Source: Macrothele yani (Eukaryota; Arthropoda; Arachnida; Araneae; Macrothelidae). From it: a DNA stretch of 64,000 nt. This document shows positions 1 through 11,180 of the stretch, piece after piece. The DNA is taken from contig CM077023.1 of NCBI GenBank assembly GCA_039090855.1, positions 80,947,127 to 81,011,126 on the forward strand, given 5' to 3'. The notes under the pieces were generated by a model that saw only the letters and a program-made list of their open reading frames with translations, was not told where the DNA came from and did not search any database. Made by a program: the position numbers and the translations under genes. Position 1 is the stretch's first letter. Every line of letters starts with the position of its first letter.

Positions 1-41
1 GGACGCACACGAGATAAAGGCAGATAGCAGTGAGAATACAT

Positions 42-112
42 GTCCGCGTAGCTCAGTTGGGAAAGCGACTTACTCCGGAGTGAGGGGACCGGATTCAATC
101 TCCGCCGCTGAC
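42..112 (+). repeat. tRNA-like sequence, probably a SINE head or tRNA pseudogene
   Basis: A 71-nt stretch folds roughly as a tRNA. The acceptor halves (42-48 with 106-112) pair at 6 of 7 positions, the T-arm has 4 of 5 pairs around TTCAATC, and a box-A-like TAGCTCAGTTGG and a box-B-like GGATTCAATC are present. The anticodon arm is poor (6-nt loop within a palindrome), so I do not call it a functional tRNA. It may head a SINE family different from the main one. Confidence 0.5.
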
Positions 113-229
113 AAATTTGTTCGTTATGACAGAAATTACCACGACTCGGATGAGATTTTGAGAATCCACCGTGTTTAGTTTCATATTGTAAATCGGTGTT
201 GAAGATTTTTTCATAGGTATTTTAAAGAC

Positions 230-435
230 TCGGTGAGCGGTTTGGTTTCCAGCTCAAAGTGTATAGTGTATATTCCTTGCGAAAGGGGCCCGGGTTCGAA
301 TCCCGGTGAGGCAGGAATGTTGTGTTTGTCTTACGGCACTGGCTCCTCCCTTCCCTGGAGCCAGTGGCCCTAAATTAGGAGGCGACTGCTTATAGCCCAT
401 TGAGTTGCTGACGGTGGTCGTTAAACCTCCAACAA
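230..435 (+). repeat. tRNA-derived SINE copy, decayed 5' half
   Basis: The copy has box B GGTTCGAATCC (about 292-302), the family body (TTGTGTTTGTCTTACGGCAC, CTAAATTAGG) and the 3' signature GGTGGTCGTTAAACC followed by an A/C-rich tail. The tRNA 5' half is not clearly recognisable, so the left edge is approximate. Confidence 0.75.
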
Positions 436-1908
436 CAGCAAAAAAATATTCCTTGTGTTTTAACTAGTGTTACTATAATTTATCTACTGAAATGTTCTCT
501 AAATTTCTCTACCTATAAGTAGTGTAAAGTATTCGAAAGTTTTTCCTATTCCTGTACGTCCCCAGAAAATTCATTTTCTGAGATTAGTGGAGACGCAGTA
601 ACCGTAATGAGCGAGTCCAGCCTTCAAAATTTAAACACCGTTGCTGCGTAATGGCGGACTGTTTCTCTTAGTCTGCCTTGAAATATAGATGGGCGAATTA
701 TTCTTTTTTTAATATTGAGCTTTTGATTTACAGCTTTGGTTCCTTACCATACAGCATTCCAGGACTAAGTAGGCTGATTACGTTACATGGCTCTGATTTC
801 AAATGCAAAGATACCTCGGTAGAGTGTAACCCACTACGAAACAACTGTGAGGATTGTATCCCTCTCTCAGTAGTTATCCACGTACCAGTTTCGGAATAAG
901 CATTACGTGTTTTGCTGCTGAATATCGGTTGGTTTTGGGAAGGGCATATCTTTGCCTTTCCGACTCCTAGTTCTCCGAGTCACAAACTATAAAATTTGAA
1001 AAATTAGAAGATTTAGCTTTTCTCAAAAGGGCGTCCACGTGGTCAAGCCTTGTACAGGAGGTGGAACCTCGAAAGAGGTTGTAGGTACGTCCGAAACGCA
1101 CACAGCTGTCATCCACACACTTGATGCATTATCAACAATGTTGTCATAATAGTCTCTGGACAAAATCCAGCAACACAGAGAACGGGCGTCAAAGCCACAA
1201 AGGTATTGCAGCCGACTATGCACAACATCGTTCAGGACAATCTTCCCTTAGAGAGCACGTATAAATTCTGTGTCCACAGGTTGCTGCAATATCGCGTAAT
1301 GGTACGGTCTACCAACTGCTACAAGCTGAGAAAATGTGCACTTATTGGACAAAAGCTGCGTCTACCTAGACAACTGCAACAAGTCCAGATAAGATTATTA
1401 CTGATCCATTGACCAACAGCTTGTCACAAGTAGAATGCGAGAAAGTATTCCCAAAGGTTTCATTGTTATTGGAAAATGGTCTACTGTCTTTGTGTTTTGT
1501 AACTGTTAAAGCTGAAAAACATAACTCATATTATACTGGTTTTCAAAAGGTGTTGTTATCTCTACTCCTTTCGAGCCGTTGTTCATCTGTGCAAATAAAT
1601 AAAATTAAAAACACGTAAACTTTATTAAATGAAATAAAGAACTACATCAACAGCATTTCACATAGTCCTTGAGAAATCGTCGTGATCTTTCATGGAGCCG
1701 CGAACCACAGTCTGAGAAGACCGTCTTAAGAACATTTACTCAGGATCATATGGTGCAGTGATTCTACATCATTCCTCCGCATGAATGACCTGTTTTGGCA
1801 GACGAAAGCGATTACCGAAGTCGGCAAGTCACCCGTTTTAAGGTCATCGGGCTGACAAACTAAGAAATTTGCCCTCTATTTGCGAAACGCCGACTTACTG
1901 TTCCTTCT
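436..1908. other. No gene recognised
   Basis: AT-rich sequence with only short ORFs (70 codons or fewer) and no recognisable domain. No repeat family is visible apart from the SINE tail at the left edge. Confidence 0.6.
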
Positions 1909-2107
1909 TTACAGTAAAACACAAGGCAGCTTGCCTTGGTGCACGATACGTCAATAAAAATAATCAGTGGTTTAAACCCGAAGATGAATCATAACTTTAA
2001 TTATGGTCAAAATACAAACCTGATGATAATTAAAACACTTCATATGTACTTTTGTTTTTTATTGACGTATCGTGCACCAAGGTAAGCTGCCTTGTGTTGT
2101 ACTGTAA
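1909..2107. mobile_element. MITE-like element with ~50-bp terminal inverted repeats
   Basis: The two ends are inverted copies of about 50 bp, starting TTACAGTA and running through ACACAAGGCAGCTT, GTGCACGATACGTC and AATAAAAA. They enclose about 100 bp of AT-rich DNA. There is no ORF. A 12-bp direct repeat ACTGTTCCTTCT sits just left (1897-1908) and again at 2137-2148. It could be a duplication around a slightly larger insertion, but it does not abut the right inverted repeat, so the superfamily is unassigned. Confidence 0.75.
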
Positions 2108-2734
2108 TGTTCTTAGCTGCACGAAAGTATCTATAGACTGTTCCTTCTGTTTCTGCATATCAATGATTCCTAAGAAGGTAGAGATTTCCTCAGGAAACAT
2201 TATAGTTCAATGAGTCATTATTTTTATGTGGAGTCGACTCTTTTGTCAGTAAGTAGACAGTGTCTATTCAAAGTAAATGCCTCTTGCTGAAGAACCATCT
2301 GCAATTTCGAATGCTGAACAAAACTTCAAACAATGCTGGAATCCTTACTTCACTGCTCTGAACAGTGGTGTGAGCACAGGTTTTAGCAACACGATGTTCA
2401 GGTTCCCCATTGAACACTGCACAGAACTGTAACGCTGCTGTGATAGCTTATTTTGCCTCACAATTCCCACTGAATCTCCTTCCACAAGGCTCTGCTTTCA
2501 TCCGCTGTCACTTTGAGATGACGTTTTTCATGCTGTTTCAGCCGTGGTATCACTTTTGACACAGTGTCTAGTCACATTGGCGACTGCAAAATATGACCAC
2601 CCACTGGGCAGTATACATTCCGCTCCAATTCGATAAGATCCATCTTCAGTATCCTTGTTATCTGACCCTTTATCACCATCATGTGTGGGAGAGTGTTTCA
2701 TTAACAAACATCCCTGGCCCAAAACAAATAACTG
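2108..2734. other. No gene recognised
   Basis: Moderately AT-rich unique-looking sequence with short overlapping ORFs on both strands. None resembles a known protein. Confidence 0.55.
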
Positions 2735-3632
2735 CACTGAGATGCCAGTTTACAGGTATTACCTGTCAGCGTAACATACATGGATTACTCCATCCCGTAA
2801 GACGGCACTTTACCGCGGCGTGCTGTATAAACCACGCAGACTAGCTCTTACAAAATCATCAAGCATTTGATTGAGGGTCGGAATGGTCAAACGAGTGATC
2901 TGAGCTATTTTGAACATGGCACGTCAGTATGCGCGAAGCGAGCCGGTTCAAACAATCTCTCAAACAGACGTTCTCCTGGGCTTTTCACGTACAACGTAGA
3001 CAAGGTTTATCATGGACGGTGATTTCCGGAAACAGTCTTTCGTCAATCGATAATCCCATTGACGAAAACTCCTGGTGGATCATAGGGGTCAAGGGAGAGT
3101 GGCAAGCAACGAGGACATCGGCTGTTGTTGCCCATTCGTGACATCATCCGAAACGCGATGCGCTTAGAGGTAACCCTCGACAAAACAATTTTGAGTTCTA
3201 CAGTGATTTTCCGGGTTGTGGCCCGTCTACCCACTTGCACGATCATCGACAGTCTCCTTTGAACCCTGTGATCCACAAGTTGTTGTTATTCACAGGACCG
3301 ATGATTGCTGTTTTTTTTTTTTTTGCATGGAGCACCATGCACGGTTATATATGAATTCCCTTGCAACATTTCTACCACTTGCTACCGTTGTACGAGAAAA
3401 GTCCAGAAGATGGCCGTTTGGGAGATGCTCGATACGTCACGCCTGGCGCCAACTATTGTGCCACGTTCAAAGTCGCTTAAGTCACTCGTTTTGCCCATTT
3501 CGACCCTAATCGAACGCTAACTGATGCTTGACGAGTTGGTGTGTCTGGTTTATACCACATACCATGATTTATACGTGTTAGAGTGAGTCATTTATGTGAC
3601 GAGAGGTGTAGCTAATAAATTGACACCTCAAT
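2735..3632 (+). mobile_element. Decayed Tc1/mariner-like element
   Basis: The left end (CACTGAGATGCCAGTTTA) and right end (inverted, about 3601-3632) resemble the termini of the element at 45944-48075. The internal phrase TTCTCCTGGGCTTTTCACG is also shared with that element. The transposase region is reduced to fragments with no catalytic motif left, and there is a poly-T run at 3309-3324. The right boundary is approximate. Confidence 0.6.
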
Positions 3633-3844
3633 TTAGTAGAGTTTATTGATTAAACATTTCATTTTGTGACATACTAGTGTTGAGCTCTCAAAATTTCCAA
3701 AGTCCTATCAGGTTTCATTCATCTGTTAATTTCTCCATTCATGCTCTCCTCAATTTTAGGTCGAAGTAGACATCGACTGCTCAAGGGTCACCCCATCGAT
3801 CAATTTTTTTCTTGGGAAGTTTATGAGTTTTATCTCCTGAAAAT
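3633..3844. other. No gene recognised
   Basis: AT-rich spacer between a Tc1 relic and a SINE relic; nothing identifiable. Confidence 0.5.
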
Positions 3845-4032
3845 TCAAGCACTGGCTTATGACCCTTCTTCCGAGATGGGTCTGAGTTCGAATCCAGCTG
3901 AGTCATGGCTGTTGTGTTTGTCTTACGTCACCGGCTCTCTCTCTTCCCTGGAACCAGTGGCCCTAAATTATGAACGGCTGACTGCTCCATTAAGTTGCTC
4001 ACAGTGCTTGTCAAACCCTAGAAAAAAATCAT
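3845..4032 (+). repeat. tRNA-derived SINE copy, diverged
   Basis: Diverged box B (GAGTTCGAATCC), then TGTTGTGTTTGTCTTACG, CTTCCCTGGAACCAGTGG, CCTAAATTA and a degraded 3' signature ending in an A run. An older copy of the family best seen at 15542-15771. Confidence 0.75.
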
Positions 4033-4402
4033 TGACCCCATTATTTATTTAAAGTTTTTCCATGCAAAAAGTAACAGTGTCAGCAGTAAATCAAATGTGA
4101 GCTAAATGATCACCATTGATTTTATTATCTTGTCTAGTAAAATCAGTGACTGGATAGAAGTTTACAGAGTAGAACTGTAAAACGTGGTATAGGTGTGACA
4201 GCACCTTGTCTTCTTACCCCTTAAAATTTCTAACATGTTTTGTGCCTTTAAAATTTTGAACTTCGATCCCAGTTTTTCATAGATGATTTTAATGCCAATT
4301 TAAGTAACTTCAACCCGCTTTATTTGAAAGCGTAGCTAACCACAAAATTTATCTGAGAGACAAAAGCCCTCTCGTAACAGATAAAAATGCTTATTAGGAG
4401 TT
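4033..4402. other. No gene recognised
   Basis: AT-rich spacer between two SINE copies in opposite orientation; no ORF or repeat structure of note. Confidence 0.55.
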
Positions 4403-4611
4403 TTTTTATTGGTGGTTTAACGACCACCGTGAGCAACTCAATGGGCTATAAGCAGTCGTCCGTCCCTAATTTAGGGTCACTGGTTCCAGGGAAGGGAGTG
4501 AGCCAGGACCGTAAGACAAACACAGCATCCGTGCCTCACCGGGATTCGAATCCGAATCCATCTCGGACGAATGATCAGAAGCCACCTCTTAAACCACCAC
4601 CGGGGCGGCTA
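4403..4611 (-). repeat. tRNA-derived SINE copy, nearly full length
   Basis: Minus-strand copy: poly-T and the complement of the 3' signature at the left, the body in the middle, the box B complement GGATTCGAATCC near 4541, and the complement of the GCCGCCCCGG head at 4602-4611. It is somewhat diverged. Confidence 0.85.
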
Positions 4612-7600
4612 ATTTAGTTTTCATAGGTTCTCCCTCTATATCTCTCTCATTATGAGGATATAACATACAGTGTTATAGTTACTCTTGACCAACTTCGTCG
4701 TCCATGTTGACACATGTCCAAAGTTTTACGCGAAACATTGAAAATATCTTAGTAAAGATTTTATGAAAGGGAAAGAGATGACCCTTGAATCATCAGCAAA
4801 TATTGAGAAAAAGTGATCTCAAGTACAGAGTTCTTGAGATTGCCTTTGTCTCCTATTTTTATGTAGTGGGAGCACTGTGGTATTACTTCACACATACATT
4901 ATACTCACGTACATACGGGGAACCATAGCAGTCTGTAGATCTCAGTAGTTTTGTAGTTTTTGCGGCAGTAAACAGAAACACGTATAAGCAGATTTGTTAG
5001 GCACGAGACTGTTCCACAGCTACTCTGGAACAGTCTCGTGCCTAACAAATCTATGAGCATTAAGAAAGAATATCGGAAATCATCAGCTAAATATTGGAAA
5101 AGGTAATTATCTAAAAAATACAGATTTTTTCTTATTACAACCACTGACAAAATCGTTGGTACATCCGCTATGGGTGCTGGCTATTCAATCGACATATTTA
5201 ATGATCATATTCATCTGGACTCTGCTTCTAGCTTTGCTACTAACTGGAAAAGTATGCTTCTTCACTTTTCCCATAATGTGTAAGAGTGGTTTCTAAAACC
5301 TTCTCAACGTTCTGTTTGCTGAAACCTTCTCTTTCATTCACTGACTTGCTAGTCGTGGTTGGAATGAGGTTGAAAAAAGCAAGCGAAGGATATGTACCGT
5401 TTGGCATCAACGTCTCAGCGTTAGGAAGAATACTCACGTTGGAATTAATCTTGTAAAAAGGGTTAGTAGCATCCACGCACAGCATGTATGCCGAAGTGAA
5501 TAGTTAGCCTGGATGCTGTGAGATGCTATCAATAAGGCTGTTCTTCAAGCAAAAGGCAATGCTACCCAGCATTATTGAGAAGCTCCCAGTGAATAGTTTG
5601 AACACTCAGTCTGTAAAAGCTGCGGAAGCTTTCTATATTAAAACATTTTCACGTCTTAGAAGGTGCATTTGCAAAAAAAAAAAATTCTTGCACATCTCCA
5701 AAAAGTGCTGCATCAACTTCTTATCTACTGTTGACTAAAATGGATAGCACACCAGGTGGTGTGCTCTGTTGGTCCCCTTGTAGAGCAACTCAATACATGC
5801 ACAAGTGGACCGGCAGAAACACTCACTTTTCTGTCTTCCACAAAGGTCAGCATTGTGTCCTGCAGATATCTAGCTCCTGCGATATCTATTGTGGCAATAA
5901 AGAGCATACGCAACGGCAAAGAAAGACACGCCACGAAGAACGGTCTTAGCTTTCGATCACCCTTGCATTGTCACGCTGCGCCAACAAAGTGCTATCACTA
6001 CTGGAGGTTGGAAAACAGCTCGAAGTGAGCTTTAGTGACGTTTCCGGGATTTTAATCACTACCAGGAGACTGACTGGGTTGAGAATAGGCCACAACATGA
6101 ACGCTCGTAATCTACAACAGCCGCTGCTAACTTCTGATTCTAGCCTGACGATACTCCGCCAGTACTCCGCCAGAGCTACGAAACAACTTCCTGAAGGCTA
6201 TTAACCCTCAGTGTAGAAACACGGCATTCAAACACGTTTGCACAGTGAAACGTTTCGCTGTACGAGAAGCAACCATGCGCAAATCCTGCGTCACCAAAAT
6301 GCCCGGCTAAGGTGAACACTCACACGCCTAATGCATATTGGACAACTAGTGTCGTGTCCTCTTCACGCACGGATACTGAACATTCCTAGAGTCTGACAGC
6401 CGTTGAGAACGTGCGTGCAGGATGCCAAGAACTCCTGCACGTCGATGGACGCAGCAAATGATGGTTCAGTGATGTTTAGGGCCATGGTCAGGTTGTGAAG
6501 ACGCACATCCCCGTCTAGAGAAACCTGACCTCTATGCAGAATCGGAGAAGACATTATCATACTAACTGTTCAACCCTACACCCGTTAAACAGCGGAGATG
6601 GTTTCCTCATGCTGGAAGACAGTGATCAAGCACGTTTTCAGATGCTGGTGAGCTGATGCTTCCAAGACGTGGCAATCTCGCGGATGGAATGGTACTCACT
6701 CTTGCACATCTTAAACACGTCAAACATGCGTTTACTAATTGAAACAGGCCCAGGTATCCTCCGTGCCCGTTTTAAAAGTTCAGGAGGGCCATCTCGGGGA
6801 AGTGGAATGTTTTAACCCAAAACCGCCTCAACCACATAGTGGATAGCACACATGAAGTGCACATAGCAGCATCACTGCGAAGGGTGGCGTAACCCCTAAT
6901 GTGGACGGCTCTGACACATATGCTATTTACAGCCCAGAACCTTCTAGCGACGTGTCTTGTGATATTTCTGTGTAAGTACATTTCTCTGTTCATTAAATAT
7001 TTTTTTGGCAAGTAACTGTCGTTGCTTTCATGCCACAGCTCTCATTCGAGGCATGCTTACACAATGTGTTGATGATCAGGGTGTTGCAACACAGCGTGTG
7101 ATGCTCCACAGTGACTGGAAAGTAAACTAACCATTTGTCCCTCCACCGAAGTTTTTTGAAGTTATAAAGAAGCCCGCAAATTTGGTGATTTTTTTATTTC
7201 ATTTATTTGTTCTTTGTATTATTTTAAGGCTATTAAAATACACTTGATATGTATGCCATTAAAAATTTTGCACCTGCAGCAAACTTGTAGCTAAGTATTT
7301 ACCTGGGGGTAACAGACTTGATGACACGGGAAACTCCCGCCAAGTAAACATTTTTCGCTACATATTCTATCCATGATTGTATCCCTTTGTCTTTCCTGCA
7401 TGCATTGCCATCCCATTTCCCACGCGCAACATCAGATCATCACGGCATCCGTAGTGGAGTTGTAGGTTGCGTTGGGGATTGTTTGTTCAGTACTTTCGTG
7501 TCATTACAGTAATCATGGAGTTTCCAAATGCTACAGCTATGTCATATATAAAAGCAACAGAGAGCTGACACCCCCGAGTGAGATCATTCAGAGATTTGAA

Positions 7601-8498
7601 GGTAGATAAGTCTAAATGCACACTGTGGTGATTTTTCAAAATAAATTCAAACATTTCTAGCAAAATCGCGTTCCGAGTTGTTGAAAATGATTAATCCCAT
7701 GTTTGTGCATATTTCATGTTTCACCGAAATGAGTTATTTCAGGTGATTTGGATAACTTTCAGCCGAAAACTAATCGCATTAATAACAATCGCTAGAACAG
7801 AAAGATGCTTAACCTTACTACGTTCTTCTAGAGTTGACCTAAGAATGTCTTTTTTTTTTTTTTTTTTTAATATAAGTGTATTTTAATAAAAGCAGCTGCT
7901 GAAGTAGCAATGTCTTTTTGCTGGAAAACTGTCTGTATCAGAAAATTTGCTGTGCTACATCCTGCGAAACTGTTGCTAGCGCAGCAAGAACCGTTTGCAA
8001 CAGAAACCAGAAGACTTGCTAGACGCAGCAAAACTGTTTTTATGGCAGAAAGAACTGCTTCCCACAGAAACTTTGCTACTGTTGCAAATAGAATTCAGCT
8101 AATAGTTAGTACGCACAGCCTAGCGATTTGTTGTCCTATTTTCACTAAAGAGACTTGCTACCAGTGAAATGGTTTGCTGGTATAGTAAAGTACTTTTTTC
8201 ACTGCTGTAATGAATTAAGTACTTACCGTGGTGACATTACTTTGACAGCTGAGATAGTTTTGGTATCTTAATCCTTTGCTTTCATTCTAAATAAATATAC
8301 TTTCATTTTTCATACGGTTTCACTTTAGATGTCTGGACTTAAATTTGGAATAGAAACGCATGAATTTTGGAGGATCACAATCTGCTTAGTGATACTGCAT
8401 AATGCAATATTTACGCTGTCTAGGAACATGATATTCGAAGGTATTTTACAAAACTTATAAATCCCTCTGAGAGAAATGAGCTATGATGTTGCCTCTTT
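4612..8498. other. Long stretch without a recognised gene
   Basis: Mixed AT-rich DNA. It includes the perfect hairpin at 4990-5052, a short palindrome near 5747-5766 (9-bp arms around GG), and a poly-T run at 7851-7868. Around 7935-8160, GCAGCAA / AACTGTTT-type words recur, suggesting a degenerate simple repeat. Minus-strand ORF pieces at 6363-6560 and 6772-7011 look slightly protein-like (the frame after 6772 continues in another phase), but I recognise no family and do not call them genes. Confidence 0.5.
4990..5052. repeat. Perfect 27-bp inverted repeat (hairpin)
   Basis: Arms 4990-5016 and 5026-5052 are exact reverse complements separated by a 9-nt loop. The arm contains AGGCACGAGACTGTTCC. 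There are no bulges, so it looks more like a transposon footprint or tiny MITE than a conserved pre-miRNA, although transcription could give a hairpin RNA. Confidence 0.9.
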
Positions 8499-8544
8499 TT
8501 AGCACGTCTTTTGTAAAAAAAGATCGTGCTTACGTTATCGGTTT

Positions 8545-8573
8545 GTCCGTCCGTCAGTCCGTCCGTCCGTCCG
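8545..8573 (+). repeat. GTCC tetranucleotide microsatellite
   Basis: Seven GTCC/GTCA units directly upstream of the core repeat array. A related GTCC/GTCT run sits at 40550-40570 in the other composite element. Confidence 0.9.
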
Positions 8574-9003
8574 CACCCACGATATCTCTGCAACTATTAG
8601 TCCGATTTGAAAAATTCTTTTTGCATTGGGAAGCTTGAAATATGCGAATGATGATCCCTTATTTTGTTTTGTTTTTACGATGTACAATTTCGCCACTAGA
8701 GGGCGTAAATGCAGATGATGTCGAATTCAAAAAATACGTTTTATTCCACATATTTGCTTCCAAACATTCGATTGAAAAAATTATTTTATGTTTCGATTCC
8801 ATTTATGTCGAGGATTATTTTAGATATAGTTACTTTTTCAAATTACGTAGATTTTCCGCTAGGGGGCGTAAAAGTAAATTACATTTTCCCCGATAACTCT
8901 TCTTCTGAACCTCTGATTTGAAAAATTTTTTCTTCAGCGGATACATCTCCTGTTGAAAAATCTTTTGCATATAATTTCCAATTTTTGGTAAAAAATACTT
9001 TGG

Positions 9004-9016
9004 CCACCAGGGGGCG
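9004..9016 (+). promoter_or_regulatory. CTCF-core-like motif, exact consensus
   Basis: CCACCAGGGGGCG matches the core of the vertebrate CTCF consensus at all 13 positions. It is monomer B of the first full higher-order unit. Binding in this organism is untested. Confidence 0.4.
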
Positions 9017-9453
9017 TAAATTTTAATTTTTGTTTCTCATGTATTTGCCACAAAATCTGAGTAAAATACCGACTGAAAAAATTATTTAGTGGACTGATGC
9101 CACTCACATCGATAAACCTTATTGGAATTTTTTTCCTAAAATACTCCACAGTTTCTCCGCCAGGGGGCGTAGATGTACATGTTGTTTTTGTTCTAATCTC
9201 TACTCCTAGGAGTCCGATTTGAAAAATTCCTTCTTTGTTGGATAGTGTTTTCCGTGTGACATGTTTTTCATATAATTTCAAAATTTTCCAGTAATTCATA
9301 GACTTTCCGCTAGGGGACGTAGCGGTAAATTCCTTTTCCCCTATATCTCTGCTTCTAAATCTCCGATTTGAAAAATTCTTTCTGCACCGGATACAGCTCC
9401 TGATGGGAAACCGTTTGCACATAATTTCTAATTTTTGTAAAAAAATGGTTTGG

Positions 9454-9466
9454 CCACCAGGGGGCG
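9454..9466 (+). promoter_or_regulatory. CTCF-core-like motif, exact consensus
   Basis: Second exact CCACCAGGGGGCG, in monomer B of the second higher-order unit and in the same orientation as all other copies of the block in the array. Confidence 0.4.
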
Positions 9467-10295
9467 TAAATTTTAATTTCCGCTTCTGATGTATTTGCAA
9501 CAAAATATGAGCTTCTAAATTCTCGATTGAAAAAAACGTCGTTTATTGACCGATACTACTCATGTCGACAAACCTTTTAGAAACATTTTCTTCTTGAAAT
9601 AATGCATGGTTTCTACGCCAGGGGGCGTAGATGTGTATCTTATTTTTGTCAGTATCTCCATTTCTAAGAGTCCGATTTGAAAAATTCCTTCTTTGTTGGA
9701 TAGTGTTTCCGATGCGAAATGTTTTTCCTATAAATTCAAAATTTACAAGTAAATCATAGACTTTCCGCGAGGGGGCACAAAGGTAAATTGCCTTTTCTGC
9801 GTTATTTCTGTTCCTAAAGCTCCGATTTGAAAACTTCTTCTTGTATCGCATACAAGACCTGATGGAAAATATTTTTCACATAATTTCTAATGTTTGGTAA
9901 AGAATGGTTTAGCCACCAGGGGGTCATAAGTGTTAATTTCTGCTTCTGATGTATGTTGTAGCAAAATCTGGGCTCCTGAAAACTCGACTAATATTTTTTT
10001 TTCTTGGACCGATACCGTTTATATGGATAAACCTTTTGAGAATACTTTCTTCCTAAAATAATGCCTGGTTTTCCCACCAGTGGACGTAAAGTCACATCTT
10101 ATTTTTGTCGACATCTCTGTTTCTAAGAGTTCGTAAGCTCACGATTCCGTTTGCAGCAATATCTGAGGGATTAAAAACCCAATTGAAAATCTTCTTTCTT
10201 TCGTCAGATCTATTGCTTTCCATGCCGGTTCCATTGACTTTGAATGGCTTTGATAAATTCAATTTGCGTTTGAATGGATTCAAAAGACGTGCTTA

Positions 10296-10829
10296 TTAGA
10301 TCCGAAAATCCGGTGTTATCTTTCTTGTTGTTTTCTGCTGAGAACTATACCTGAATGATACAGGTAAGGCACACCATGCCTCTCGTTCTGATCCACCCTC
10401 ATGAGGTGTGAAGTTAAAACTCTTGAAAACAAAAAGGTTTTGGTCCTTATGGTATATCGCTACAGTCTTTAAAATCTGTTTATCGAAACTAATACTCTAC
10501 CACGTCGTCTATGACAATTGTCATTTTCAACAAAAATTCTTTAACCGGTTAGAAATGTTTATATTAAATTCATTCTAGAGAAAAGAAAACGAGACTCATT
10601 CTTCATCTCGAACGGCCGCCCTATGGGTTTAACCAAGGTTATGAAGAAGCCTATTGACAGACTTCCAAGTTCGCTGCTTACTATCAGCATGGCTTTTGTT
10701 CAAATCTGTCACATTTCAGTTTGCCTTGACCTAGTTCTGAACACAATAGTGGAAAGTTCCGGTCGAACTCAAATCGTGACATTTGATACACTGAAGATCC
10801 AAAACATTATGACCATCTGCCTAATATGA
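10296..10829. other. No gene recognised
   Basis: AT-rich spacer between the composite element and a Tc1 fragment; nothing identifiable. Confidence 0.5.
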
Positions 10830-11180
10830 TGTTCATTATCCACGTGCCGCCAAAGCAGCTCCTACACGACGAGGCATGGACGCCACAAGGTTTCTAAAGG
10901 CGTCTTGTGGTATCTGGTATCAACACTTTACCAGAAGATCCTGAAACTCTTGTAAGTTATGTGGTTGAGCCGCAGCAGATCGGCTTTGCTGTTCCAACAC
11001 ACACCACTGATGCTCGATTAGATGATATATGGAGAATACCTGGAAGCCTTCCTTGTGTTCTGCGAACCAGTCTCGAACAGTCCGGGCAATGTGACATGGT
11101 ACATTATTCTGCTTAAAGAAGACACTACTTGAGGGAAATATCGTTGCCATAAAAGAATGTTCCTGGTCTGCAATGATGTT
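10830..11180 (-). pseudogene. Tc1-like transposase C-terminal fragment
   Basis: Minus-strand frame 10920-11150 gives the C-terminal catalytic half of a Tc1-family transposase: NNVPCHIARTVRDWF, then LIEHQWCVLE, then PHNLQEFQDLLVKC. The second catalytic Asp (normally QDN) reads QNN here, so the copy is dead. The Glu of IEH is retained. No DNA-binding domain or terminal repeats are recognisable, so this is a truncated relic. Confidence 0.8.

Larger units (their letters stand above)
8691..10086 (+). repeat. Higher-order tandem array, three ~455-bp units of three ~150-bp monomers
   Basis: Ten monomers are marked by a conserved block starting at 8692, 8856, 9004, 9157, 9307, 9454, 9615, 9765, 9913 and 10074; spacings are 147-164 bp. 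After the first partial monomer they follow the order A-B-C three times. A has TTTCCGCTAGGGG, B has GGCCACCAGGGGGCG, and C has CCGCCAGGGGGCGTAG. Equivalent monomers recur every 450-459 bp. Other shared phrases are TCCGATTTGAAAAATTC and CATATAATTTC. This is a true higher-order repeat, probably amplified as a trimer. Confidence 0.9.
8499..10295. mobile_element. Composite element: GTCC microsatellite plus ~150-bp core repeats
   Basis: Near its ends lie inverted copies of AGCACGTCTTTTG (8501-8513 and the complement at 10281-10293). Inside are a GTCC microsatellite (8545-8573) and a tandem array of ~150-bp monomers. A GTCY microsatellite followed by ~150-bp tandem core repeats is the layout described for DINE-1/HINE (Helentron-related) and pearl-type non-autonomous elements. 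Assignment to that class is inference, since no Helitron terminal hairpin was verified. There is no conserved ORF. Confidence 0.6.

Noticed and set aside
42..112. Functional tRNA gene
   Set aside because: Acceptor and T-arm mismatches and an irregular anticodon arm make a pseudogene or SINE head more likely.
6363..7011. Minus-strand ORF pieces with slightly protein-like composition
   Set aside because: Short, in different frames, without a recognisable domain or start context; no family could be named.
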